Position numbers and translations under genes: made by a program
Shown here: positions 56,349 to 64,000 of the stretch, in pieces
How positions within the stretch are numbered: position 1 is the first letter of the stretch
Layout: each line of letters begins with the position of its first letter
Origin: Bordetella genomosp. 2
GTDB taxonomy: Bacteria; Pseudomonadota; Gammaproteobacteria; Burkholderiales; Burkholderiaceae_B
Direction: 5' to 3'
DNA: 64,000 nucleotides
Assembly (NCBI RefSeq): GCF_002261345.1
Contig: NZ_NEVT01000009.1
Coordinates: forward strand, 1-64,000
Notes under the pieces: generated by a model
Databases searched by the model: none
Told to the model about the DNA's origin: nothing
Seen by the model: the letters and a program-made list of their open reading frames with translations, nothing else

Positions 56349-57623
56349 CTAACGGCGCGAATCGCGGCCGGGAAACAGGCGCGGCATCCAGGCGAGCAAC
56401 TGCTTGCGCTCCTCGCCCTCGCTGCGGTTCAACGCCGCCAGCGGGCCGTGCAGGTACTTCTGGGTGAGCCCGTGGGCGAGCTGGTCCAGCACGGCCTCGG
56501 GCGACTCGCCGCGCGCCAGCAGGCGGCGGGCGCGTTCGAGCTCGGCGGCGCGCACGTCCTCGGCGGCCTGGTGCAAGTCGCGGATGACGGGCACCACCTC
56601 GCGCGATTGCATCCAGTGCATGAAGCCCTGGACGCGGGTTTCGATGATGGCCTCGGCCTGCACCACCGCCGCGCGGCGCGCGTCGGTACCGCTTTGCACC
56701 AAGCGGCCCAGGTCGTCCACCGAGTACAGGTAGACGTCGTCGAGGCGGCCGACCTCGGGCTCGATGTCGCGCGGCACGGCCAGGTCGATCATGACGATGG
56801 GCCGGTGGCGGCGCTGGCGGGTGGCGCGCTCGACCAGGCCCAGGCCCAATATGGGCAGCGAACTGGCCGTACAGGACACGATGACGTCGAATTCGGCCAG
56901 GCGCTCGGGCAGGTCGGCCAGCTTCATGGTGCCGGCCGAGAACCGCCCGGCCAGCAATTCCGCGCGTTCCGCGGTACGGTTGGCCACCACCATGCTGCGC
57001 GGGCGCTGCGCGGCGAAATGGGTGGCACAGAGCTCGATCATTTCGCCGGCGCCGATGAACAGCGTGCGGGCTTCTTCCAGGTTGCCGAACACCCGCTCGG
57101 CCAGCCGCACGGCCGCCGCCGCCATGGACACCGAATGGGCGCCGATGGCGGTCTGCGAGCGGACTTCCTTGGCCACCGAGAAAGTGCGCTGGAACAACTG
57201 GTGCAGCAGCGTGCCCAGCGAGCCGGCCTCGCCGGCGGCGCGCACCGCGTCCTTCATCTGGCCGAGGATCTGCGGCTCGCCCAGCACCATGGAGTCGAGC
57301 CCGCTGGCCACGCGGAACGCATGGCGCACGGCCTCGTCCTGCTGGTGGCGGTACAGGTGCGGGTTGAGCGCGCCGGCCTCGATGCGGTTGTGGTCGGCCA
57401 GCCAGGCCGGCAATTGCTCGGCCACCTGGGCCTCGGCGGCGCAATAGACTTCGGTGCGGTTACAGGTGGACAGGATGGCCGCTTCGCGCACCGCCCCGCC
57501 GAAAGCCGAGCGCAGGCCTTCGAGCGCCGGCCGCACCAGGTCGACCGGCATGGAAACGCGTTCGCGCACCGAGACGGGCGCGGACGTGTGATTCAGACCG
57601 AAAGCAAGAACAGCGACGGACAT
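56349..57623 (-). CDS. hemA: Glutamyl-tRNA reductase
   Basis: First step of C5-pathway tetrapyrrole synthesis, reducing glutamyl-tRNA(Glu) to glutamate-1-semialdehyde. The 424-residue protein starts at the ATG 57623; an upstream ATG at 57752 adds 43 poorly conserved residues. The catalytic Cys is C54 in LSTCNRTE, with GLNHTSAP at the N terminus, GEPQILGQ and FIGAGEM (NADPH fold) following. It starts the minus-strand hemA-prfA-prmC-grxD-ubiX run. Siroheme for CysI derives from this pathway. Confidence 0.96.
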   Translation of the reverse strand: MSVAVLAFGLNHTSAPVSVRERVSMPVDLVRPALEGLRSAFGGAVREAAILSTCNRTEVYCAAEAQVAEQLPAWLADHNRIEAGALNPHLYRHQQDEAVRHAFRVASGLDSMVLGEPQILGQMKDAVRAAGEAGSLGTLLHQLFQRTFSVAKEVRSQTAIGAHSVSMAAAAVRLAERVFGNLEEARTLFIGAGEMIELCATHFAAQRPRSMVVANRTAERAELLAGRFSAGTMKLADLPERLAEFDVIVSCTASSLPILGLGLVERATRQRRHRPIVMIDLAVPRDIEPEVGRLDDVYLYSVDDLGRLVQSGTDARRAAVVQAEAIIETRVQGFMHWMQSREVVPVIRDLHQAAEDVRAAELERARRLLARGESPEAVLDQLAHGLTQKYLHGPLAALNRSEGEERKQLLAWMPRLFPGRDSRR

Positions 57624-57687
57624 GGAACGCGGGACAATGGCCGCCGCCCCGGGGCGACGGCACATTTGTAACATTGGGTCGATCAAA

Positions 57688-57693
57688 ATTATA
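57688..57693 (-). promoter_or_regulatory. Candidate hemA -10 element
   Basis: On the minus strand TATAAT matches the sigma-70 -10 consensus exactly, about 65 bases before the hemA ATG. No good -35 is seen at 17 bases. The dyad GGTTA...TAACC at 57702-57720 lies just upstream and may bind an activator. Confidence 0.45.
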
Positions 57694-57769
57694 CCCCTCC
57701 GGGTTATCCCGGGGGTAACCGATCGGCCGGCCGGCGCTACCCGAGCCTGCACAGATCAAGAAAATTGTG

Positions 57770-57775
57770 TATAGT
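57770..57775 (+). promoter_or_regulatory. Candidate tRNA-Phe -10 element
   Basis: TATAGT in TTGTGTATAGTTGCGG, 14 bases before the tRNA 5' end. The -35 is poor. Confidence 0.4.
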
Positions 57776-57788
57776 TGCGGACTTCGTT

Positions 57789-57864
57789 GGCCTGGTAGCT
57801 CAGTTGGTAGAGCAGCGGATTGAAAATCCGCGTGTCGGTGGTTCGATTCCGCCCCAGGCCACCA
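57789..57864 (+). tRNA. tRNA-Phe (anticodon GAA)
   Basis: A 76-nt tRNA with CCA encoded. The acceptor stem GGCCTGG pairs with CCAGGCC. The D-loop contains AGCTCAGTTGGTAGAGC, the anticodon stem GCGGA/TCCGC encloses the loop TTGAAAA (GAA reads Phe codons), and the T-arm loop reads TTCGATT. All four arms pair correctly. Confidence 0.97.
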
Positions 57865-57873
57865 CGAATTCGA

Positions 57874-57908
57874 TGCCCAGCTCTTGTAGCTGGGCATTTT
57901 CTTTCTGT
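57874..57908 (+). terminator. tRNA-Phe terminator
   Basis: A 9-bp perfect stem (TGCCCAGCT at 57874-57882, AGCTGGGCA at 57888-57896) with loop CTTGT, followed by TTTTCTTTCT. This is a good rho-independent terminator. Confidence 0.85.
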
Positions 57909-57925
57909 GTCAGGGAATTAACAGA

Positions 57926-57949
57926 GAGCCCCGTGACGGGGCTCATTTC
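57926..57949. terminator. Second hairpin downstream of tRNA-Phe
   Basis: An 8-bp perfect stem (GAGCCCCG, loop TGA, CGGGGCTC) followed by ATTTC. It may end transcription of the minus-strand amidase operon or back up the tRNA terminator. Confidence 0.5.
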
Positions 57950-58029
57950 AGGCAGCGCGGAGCCCCCTGTCTAAATGTGGGGAAGCTCGCGATCCTGAGC
58001 CGATATCGAAAGAATGGCATCTTCCAACA

Positions 58030-59463
58030 TCAGAATGCCGGCTTACGTCCCCGCCAGGGCGCCGCGCGCTCGAGCTGAGCCGACACCTGCAGGATCACGT
58101 CTTCACGGCCGAAACGGCCCACCAATTGCGCGGCAACGGGAACGCCCCCGGACGTGGCAAACAAGGGCAGACTGGCGGCAGGCTGACCCGACGCATTGAA
58201 GACGGCCATGAAAGTGGCATAGCGCGATACCCGGTGGCGCAGCTCGAGAAACGCGCCACGCTGCATGGACAGTTCGCCCAGTTTCACCGGCAGCTCGGTC
58301 AGCGCCGGAGCCAGCACCAGGTCGAACTCCTGCATATAGGTTTCCATGGCACGGCCGATGGCATGCAGCCGGTTCACGCTGGCAATGTATTCGTCGGCAC
58401 CGATGGTTTTGCCGAACTCGTAGCCCGATATCATCGCGGGTTCCAGATCGTCGGCCTGCAGCGACTTGCCGGCCAGCTTCAGTCGCGTATCCACCGACAG
58501 CACGATATTGCTGGCCAAGATGCACGCGTGCGCGCGCACGAATGCCTCGTAATCGATGGGCGGAGGCGCGGAATCGACGACGGTGTGCCCCAGGCCGCGC
58601 AACAATTCGGCCGCGCCCTCCACCGCCTGCAATGGCTCCGGAGCCACCGCGATGTCGTTCCAGGCCGACCGCCAGACAGCGATGCGAAATGGCTTGACGG
58701 GCGCTTCCGCGACAGCGTCCAGATACGAACCAGTCTGGGGCGGGCAGGCATAGGGAGCGCCGGGCTCATAGCCCGCGATGGCGTCCATGGCGGCGGCGGT
58801 ATCGCGCACGCTCAGGCTCAGCACGCCATCGGTGGCCATGCCGCCCCAACCTTCGCCGCGCAACGGCCCCATCGGAACGCGGCCGCGCGAGGCCTTCAGG
58901 CCATACACGCCGCAGCACGCTGCCGGAATACGGATCGAACCGCCGCCATCGCTGCCATGCGCCAGCGGCACGATGCGCGCAGCCACGGCCGCCGCCGCGC
59001 CGCCGCTCGACCCTCCCGCGGAGCGGTCCAGGCCCCAGGGATTGCGGGTGGGTCCGCCGTTGCGCACCGCCTCGGTCGTGGCGCCCATGCAGAACTCCGG
59101 CACGGTAGAGCGCGCGAAAGCAATCAGGCCTGCCTGCTCGAAGCGGTTTGTCACGGTGCCGTTGCACTCGTAGGTAGTGTCATTGAGCAGGCGCGAGCCT
59201 AGGCTGGACGGAAAGCGCGTGGACGGCAGCCCCGAATCCTTCAGCAAGAACGGAATGCCGCGAAATGCGCCCCGCGGCTGCCAGTTGCGCGCCAATTCAA
59301 GCGAGGCTTCGTATTGCTCGTAGCACAGCGCATTGAGGGCGCTCCCCCTGCTGCGCCCCAGTTCCACGGCGCAGCGCATCAGGTCCTCGGTAGTGATATC
59401 GCCCGACTTGAGCAGGGCAGCCATACCCAGGCCGTCCAGGGATTCGTACTCATCATGTTGCAT
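58030..59463 (-). CDS. Amidase-signature hydrolase
   Basis: A 477-residue amidase with K75 in LLKDSG, the cis-Ser region SAGGSSGG near residues 148-155 and nucleophile S176 in GGGSIRIP. It differs from the amidase at 33296 and is closer to AtzF/6-aminohexanoate-cyclic-dimer hydrolase-like enzymes in the NDTTYECNGT region. It overlaps the fused ATPase gene by 11 bases, so it is the last gene of the peptide-type ABC operon. It probably hydrolyses the imported compound. Confidence 0.9.
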   Translation of the reverse strand: MQHDEYESLDGLGMAALLKSGDITTEDLMRCAVELGRSRGSALNALCYEQYEASLELARNWQPRGAFRGIPFLLKDSGLPSTRFPSSLGSRLLNDTTYECNGTVTNRFEQAGLIAFARSTVPEFCMGATTEAVRNGGPTRNPWGLDRSAGGSSGGAAAAVAARIVPLAHGSDGGGSIRIPAACCGVYGLKASRGRVPMGPLRGEGWGGMATDGVLSLSVRDTAAAMDAIAGYEPGAPYACPPQTGSYLDAVAEAPVKPFRIAVWRSAWNDIAVAPEPLQAVEGAAELLRGLGHTVVDSAPPPIDYEAFVRAHACILASNIVLSVDTRLKLAGKSLQADDLEPAMISGYEFGKTIGADEYIASVNRLHAIGRAMETYMQEFDLVLAPALTELPVKLGELSMQRGAFLELRHRVSRYATFMAVFNASGQPAASLPLFATSGGVPVAAQLVGRFGREDVILQVSAQLERAAPWRGRKPAF

Positions 59464-61087
59464 AAGCTATAGGTCCTTGCAAGGAGTCAGGTTGGGCGAG
59501 GTCCGGCTTGGACCATTGCCTGCCAGGAATGGAGTCGATCAGGCGTCGCGTGTACTCGTGCTGGGGGCGATAGAAAATGTCGGTCGCGCGCCCCAGCTCC
59601 ACCAGTTCACCCTGGCGCATCACGGCAATGCGGTCGCAGATCTCGGCGGCGACTCGCAAATCGTGGGTAATGAACAGGACAGCCAGGTCAAACTGCCCGC
59701 TGACGGTCTTGAGCAGGTCGAGCACCTGTGCCTGAATGGACACGTCGAGCGCCGAGACGGCCTCGTCGGCCACCAGCAGACGCGGGCGCAAGGCCAGCGC
59801 GCGGGCAATACCCACGCGCTGACGCTGCCCCCCGGAAAACTGGTGCGGATAGCGATCGGCGGCATCCCCGCCCAGGCCCACGAGCTCAAGCAGCGCACGC
59901 GCATCGGCGCGGGCCTTGGTACGCGGCTCGCCGTAGGCAATAGGCCCCTGGGCTACCGCGTCAACGATGCGGTGGCGTGGATTCAGCGAGGCATAAGGGT
60001 CCTGGAACACCATCTGGATCTGGCGCCGATACTTGTGCCAATCGCGGGGCGACAGGCCCACGAGCTCGTGGCCATCCAGTTTTACGCTGCCGCCGTCGGG
60101 AGGGATCAGTCCGGTGAGCGCGCGCCCCAGGGTGGACTTGCCCGACCCCGATTCGCCCACCAGACCTACGGTTTCGCCTCGCTGAATAGCCAGCGAAATA
60201 TTCTTCAACGCCTGAACTTGGCGCCCCCGATCGGTACGAAAAGTCTTGTGCAGGTTCTCGATCACCATCAGCGCCGAAGTGGGCGATGCCACCACCTTAC
60301 CCTCGGGTTTGTGCGGCACGGCGGCAATCAACTGGCGCGTATAGGCCGCCTGCGGACGATTCAGGATGTCTGCCGCAGCGCCCTGCTCTACCACCTGGCC
60401 ATGGCGCATTACCACGATGCGGTCGGCGATCTCGGCCACCACGCCGAAATCGTGAGTGATGAAAATCACCCCTATGCCCATGCGCGCCTGGATGTCCTTG
60501 ATCATGGCCAGGATCTGGGCCTGAGTCGTGACATCGAGCGCCGTGGTAGGTTCGTCGGCAATGAGTATGTCGGGCTCCATCGCCAGCGCCATGGCAATCA
60601 CCACGCGCTGGCGCTGGCCGCCCGACAGCTGGAAAGGGTAGGCGTCGATGAGCTTCTCGGGATCGGGCAGCATCACCTCTCGAAACAGCTGCAGCACCTT
60701 GGCGCGACGCGCCTCGACCGGCATATCGGTATGACGCTCGAGCACCTCGTCGACCTGGCGGCCGATGCGCATGATGGGGTTCAGGGCCGTCATCGGCTCC
60801 TGGAACACCATGCCGAACGACTTGCCGCGCAGGTCCTGCCAGTCCTTGGGCGCGAGCCCGGTCAGCTCCCGCCCGCGATAACGGATGCTGCCGCTCTTTA
60901 CCCGCAGCTCGCCTGCTGGCAGCAACCCCATCAGCGCATGCGCCGTGACCGACTTGCCCGAACCCGACTCGCCGACGACGCAAAGAATTTCGTTCTGGTT
61001 GACGCTGTAGGTAACGCCTTTCACAACAGGTTGCTCATCCTGCACGACAGAAATAACCAAGTCGCGGACTTCCAGCAGTACGCTCAT
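59453..61087 (-). CDS. Fused double ABC ATPase, dipeptide/oligopeptide type
   Basis: A 544-residue protein joining DppD-like and DppF-like ATPases, like YejF or GsiA. Domain 1 has Walker A GESGSGKS at 39-46, [16 protein letters not shown] and [12 protein letters not shown]. Domain 2 has a second GESGSGKST near residue 320, [16 protein letters not shown] and [12 protein letters not shown]. In domain 2 the Walker B ends DEA where DEP is usual, while the catalytic Glu remains. It overlaps the permease gene upstream by 4 bases. Confidence 0.93.
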   Translation of the reverse strand: MSVLLEVRDLVISVVQDEQPVVKGVTYSVNQNEILCVVGESGSGKSVTAHALMGLLPAGELRVKSGSIRYRGRELTGLAPKDWQDLRGKSFGMVFQEPMTALNPIMRIGRQVDEVLERHTDMPVEARRAKVLQLFREVMLPDPEKLIDAYPFQLSGGQRQRVVIAMALAMEPDILIADEPTTALDVTTQAQILAMIKDIQARMGIGVIFITHDFGVVAEIADRIVVMRHGQVVEQGAAADILNRPQAAYTRQLIAAVPHKPEGKVVASPTSALMVIENLHKTFRTDRGRQVQALKNISLAIQRGETVGLVGESGSGKSTLGRALTGLIPPDGGSVKLDGHELVGLSPRDWHKYRRQIQMVFQDPYASLNPRHRIVDAVAQGPIAYGEPRTKARADARALLELVGLGGDAADRYPHQFSGGQRQRVGIARALALRPRLLVADEAVSALDVSIQAQVLDLLKTVSGQFDLAVLFITHDLRVAAEICDRIAVMRQGELVELGRATDIFYRPQHEYTRRLIDSIPGRQWSKPDLAQPDSLQGPIAYAT

Positions 61088-61926
61088 GAGCTTGCTCGCT
61101 TGCGCGCCAGTTTGGGGTTGAGCGCATCGTTGAGCGCTTCGCCCACCAGGTTGAGGGCCAGGACGGTCACCAGAATGGCAATGCCCGGGAACACGCTCAT
61201 CCACCATGCGTCACGCAGCACGCTGCGCGATGCGCCAATGATGTATCCCCAGGTCATGGTGTTGGGATCGCCCAGCCCCAGGAAGCTCAGCGCCGACTCC
61301 AGCAAGATGGCGCTGGCCACCATAAGCGATCCTGACACAATCACCGGCGAAAGGCTGTTGGGCAGGATCTGCGTGAGTATGATGCGGGCGTTCGATTGGC
61401 CGCTCAGTATCGCGGCTTCGACAAACTCGCGGTGTTTCATGCTCATGAACTCGGCGCGCACCAGGCGCGCCAGCGGCGGCCACGAAACCAGCGCGATCGC
61501 CAGGATCACGGTGCCGATACTGGGGGTGAGAATGGCCACGAGCACCACTGCCAGAAAGAACCCCGGAATGGTCTGGAACAGCTCGATAAACCCGACGATG
61601 ATCTGATCGACCTTGCCGCCGTAGAAGCCAGCGACCGACCCCACGGTAATGCCCAGCAGAATGGACACAGCAGTCGACACCAGGGCCAACACCAGGGTTA
61701 CCCGCGCGCCATAGGCGATGCCGGTGGCAATATCCCGGCCCAAGGTGTCCGTGCCCAGCAGCGCATCGTCGGACAGCGGCGGCATGTAAGGCGCGTTGAC
61801 GATGTCCCAAGGGCTGTCCGGAAAAATCCAATGAGCGAAAACGGCCAGCAGGGTCACGAGGACAAGAACGCTCAAGCCGATGAAACCGCCCTTGTTGTGA
61901 CAGAATCCATGAAAGAAGCGCTTCAT
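61084..61926 (-). CDS. Dipeptide-type ABC permease DppC
   Basis: A 280-residue permease with about 6 hydrophobic segments. The N-terminal LLGTDTLGRDIATGIAYGARVTLVL is the DppC/OppC signature, and EAAILSGQSNARIILTQILP is the EAA coupling loop. It overlaps both neighbours by 4 bases. Confidence 0.93.
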   Translation of the reverse strand: MKRFFHGFCHNKGGFIGLSVLVLVTLLAVFAHWIFPDSPWDIVNAPYMPPLSDDALLGTDTLGRDIATGIAYGARVTLVLALVSTAVSILLGITVGSVAGFYGGKVDQIIVGFIELFQTIPGFFLAVVLVAILTPSIGTVILAIALVSWPPLARLVRAEFMSMKHREFVEAAILSGQSNARIILTQILPNSLSPVIVSGSLMVASAILLESALSFLGLGDPNTMTWGYIIGASRSVLRDAWWMSVFPGIAILVTVLALNLVGEALNDALNPKLARKRASS

Positions 61927-62900
61927 TTCAGTTCGATCCTGGGGTCGGCGATCGTATAGAGAATGTCGGTGAACAGGTTGACCACCACGACAACGACGGA
62001 GGCGACAAAGAAGACGCCGAGCAGCACGCTGTAATCGCGCTGCACCAGGGCATCGAACGCCAGCCGTCCGATCCCGGGCCAGGCGAACACCGTCTCCACC
62101 AGCAAAGACCCGCCGATGAGATGGCCAGCCTGGATGCCCGCATAGGTAATGATGGGCAGCAAGGCGTTGCGCAGTACGTGGCGCATGATCACCGTGCGTT
62201 CGGACAGCCCCTTGGCGACGGCGGTCTTGACGAAATCTAGCTGGCGGATCTCCAGCATGGAGGCGCGGGTGAGGCGCGCATAGACGGCCATATAGAACAT
62301 GCCCAGCGTAAGGGCGGGTAGCATCAAATGGCGTGCAATATCAGCGAACCGCGCAAAGCCCGTGAGGTTTGCCCCCACACTTTCGTAGCCAAACGCGGGC
62401 AGCCATTGCAACTGCACCGAAAACACCAGCACCAGCATCAGCCCCACCCAGAAAATCGGCGTGGCGTAGGCGAGCATGGCCAGCGTGGTGATGATGGTGT
62501 CGCCCCATTTGCCCACCCGCAGCGCCGCCTGCACGCCCAACGCCACTCCCACGAGCAGTGCGAAGGCGAACGAGGTCAGGGTAAGCACCAGGGTGGCCGG
62601 CAATTGCTCCATGATGAGTGTCGCCACCGGCGCCTGCTGACGATGGGAATAACCCAGGTCGAAAGAAGCGATGTCTTTCAAGTAGGACACCAGTTGCACG
62701 GGCAAGGGCTTGTCCAGCCCGAAATCCTGGCGCAGCTTGGCGATGTACTCGGCGTCGGCCGCCCCCGACTGGCCCGCCAGGATCTCGGCCGGATCGCCGG
62801 GCGCCGCCCGGACCAGGAAGAAATTGAACATGGCGATCATCAAGAGCACCAAAATGCTCTTGAACACGCGCCTGCCCAGGAAGCCGGCCAGCTTGCTCAT
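61923..62900 (-). CDS. Dipeptide-type ABC permease DppB
   Basis: A 325-residue permease. FFLVRAAPGDPAEI at the N terminus and KTAVAKGLSERTVIMRHVLRNALLP, the coupling loop, are typical of DppB/OppB. It overlaps the binding-protein gene upstream by 4 bases and DppC downstream by 4. Confidence 0.93.
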   Translation of the reverse strand: MSKLAGFLGRRVFKSILVLLMIAMFNFFLVRAAPGDPAEILAGQSGAADAEYIAKLRQDFGLDKPLPVQLVSYLKDIASFDLGYSHRQQAPVATLIMEQLPATLVLTLTSFAFALLVGVALGVQAALRVGKWGDTIITTLAMLAYATPIFWVGLMLVLVFSVQLQWLPAFGYESVGANLTGFARFADIARHLMLPALTLGMFYMAVYARLTRASMLEIRQLDFVKTAVAKGLSERTVIMRHVLRNALLPIITYAGIQAGHLIGGSLLVETVFAWPGIGRLAFDALVQRDYSVLLGVFFVASVVVVVVNLFTDILYTIADPRIELK

Positions 62901-64000
62901 TCTTTCGACAACCAGGCGTCGCTATAGGTGTCCGCCGCGCCCAGGGCCGTGGTAATGGCGCCGTGTACGCGCTTGTTCAGGACGGTGCCGTACTTGGTGT
63001 CGATCAACCACACCAACGGCACGTCCTCGACGAGAATGCGCTGCACTTCCGAGTAATACTTCTGCCGGTCCGCATCGTCGCCCGCCTTGGCCGCCAGATC
63101 GAACAACTCGTCGACTTTCGGGTTGTTGTACTGAGAGGTGTTGCTGAACATCACCCCTTTGCGGATATTGCTTCCCATATAAGTTCGCGCCACGCCTATG
63201 GCGGGATCAGCGTACTGAAACACGCCATTGCCGGCCATATCGAAATCCCAGTTTCCCACGCGCGATACCCAACCACCCACATCGGTGCTTTCCAGATTGA
63301 GCGCGATGCCGACCTTGGACAAGTTCTGCTTGATGTACTCCGCCACGCGGCGGTGCATCTCGCCATACGGCGTCGGGATCATGCTGACCGACACGCGCAC
63401 GCCGTCGGCGTTCGGCTTGAGGCCCATTTCGTCGAGCAGAGCCACCGCCTTCTCGGGGTCATAGTCGTACTTCTTGACGTTGGCGTCATAGAAGCGCGTG
63501 TTGTGGTGAATGGGCCCGCTTGCCACCACTCCCTGGCCGAACAGGATTTTGTCGGCGATGAACTGGCGATTGATCGCATACATCAGCGCCTGGCGAAAGC
63601 GCTTGTCATTGAAGGGTGGGCGCGTGTTGTTCAGTTCGATCCACTGCATTGTCGACCAGTACTCGTAGCCCTTGTTGGTGTGCTTCAAGTTGGGCAGCTT
63701 AGCCACGCGAGGCACATCCACCGGCTCGAGGTCATGCAGCCATGCCTGCATCACGGTGCCCTGCTCGATGGCCAACCGGCGCGAGGCGGCGTCGGGTATC
63801 ATGCGATACGTAATGCCATCGAGGTAAGGCCGGCCCGGCTTCCAGTAGTTCTCGTTTTTCACGAGTTCTATGTAAGAGCCGCGCTCCCATTTCTTGAACT
63901 TGAACGGTCCGGTGCCGATGGGATGCGCATTGTTCGGATTCTGGGCGATGGGCGTGTCCACATCGTACAGATGCTTCGGCAAGATGGCGCCGCCGCCGAT
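62897..64000 (-). CDS. Peptide-type ABC transporter binding protein (partial)
   Basis: The C-terminal 368 or so codons of an SBP_bac_5 binding protein (DppA/OppA family). The frame is open to the end of the window, so the signal peptide and start lie beyond it; the TTG at 63982 is an internal Leu. NAHPIGTGPFKFKKWERGSYIELVKN and YEYWSTMQWIELNNTRPPFNDKRFRQAL are typical. It opens the operon of dppB, dppC, the fused ATPase and the amidase. The ligand could be a peptide or another amide. Confidence 0.92.
   Translation of the reverse strand: MGGGAILPKHLYDVDTPIAQNPNNAHPIGTGPFKFKKWERGSYIELVKNENYWKPGRPYLDGITYRMIPDAASRRLAIEQGTVMQAWLHDLEPVDVPRVAKLPNLKHTNKGYEYWSTMQWIELNNTRPPFNDKRFRQALMYAINRQFIADKILFGQGVVASGPIHHNTRFYDANVKKYDYDPEKAVALLDEMGLKPNADGVRVSVSMIPTPYGEMHRRVAEYIKQNLSKVGIALNLESTDVGGWVSRVGNWDFDMAGNGVFQYADPAIGVARTYMGSNIRKGVMFSNTSQYNNPKVDELFDLAAKAGDDADRQKYYSEVQRILVEDVPLVWLIDTKYGTVLNKRVHGAITTALGAADTYSDAWLSKE

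Overview
The window is high-GC chromosomal DNA from a betaproteobacterium of the Alcaligenaceae, almost certainly a classical Bordetella. The reasons are an IS481/IS1002-type insertion sequence whose left end and transposase read like the Bordetella elements, dense branched-chain-amino-acid-type (Liv) ABC transporter operons, and the gene content. One IS copy in 64 kb is fewer than I would expect for B. pertussis, so B. parapertussis or B. bronchiseptica is more likely; this is inference from memory, not a search.

Layout. 1-2.2 kb: end of a 2-oxoacid dehydrogenase operon (partial E2, complete E3). 2.2-11.2 kb: two LysR regulators, two MFS exporters, an aldo/keto reductase, an SDR lacking its catalytic Tyr/Lys, ilvD and a GNAT acetyltransferase. 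11.2-18.5 kb: one 2,420-residue glycine-rich autotransporter. 18.6-22.3 kb: queC and ppc. 22.9-30.8 kb: an aromatic/short-chain-acid catabolic region (hydroxyacyl-CoA dehydrogenase, atoE, SDR, an IclR regulator, then pcaI-pcaJ-catC-yciI-pcaD-cyclase). Three copies of GTTC-N7-GAAC lie in front of both arms and suggest one regulon. An IS481-family element sits exactly at the stop codon of the last gene.

32-33.3 kb: a small secreted protein and a beta-carbonic anhydrase. 33.3-40.5 kb: Liv system 1 (substrate-binding protein plus amidase, divergent LysR, livMHGF), best read as uptake and hydrolysis of an amide. 40.5-50.7 kb: a GntR regulator and Liv system 2 (SDR, binding protein, livHMGF, two SDRs, a ketosteroid-dehydrogenase-like flavoprotein and a GST), best read as import and oxidation of a cyclic carboxylate or alcohol. 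50.9-53.2 kb: sulfite reductase cysI with its DUF934 partner. 53.4-57.6 kb: the minus-strand housekeeping run hemA-prfA-prmC-grxD-ubiX. tRNA-Phe follows at 57.8 kb. 58-64 kb: an amidase and a peptide-type (Dpp/Opp) ABC transporter with a fused double ATPase; the binding protein runs off the window.

Gene ends at five places carry inverted pairs of the 13-base palindrome GGTGTCWGACACC. At 31.87-32.08 kb the element is tandemly duplicated. It is the clearest structure that standard gene annotation does not explain.
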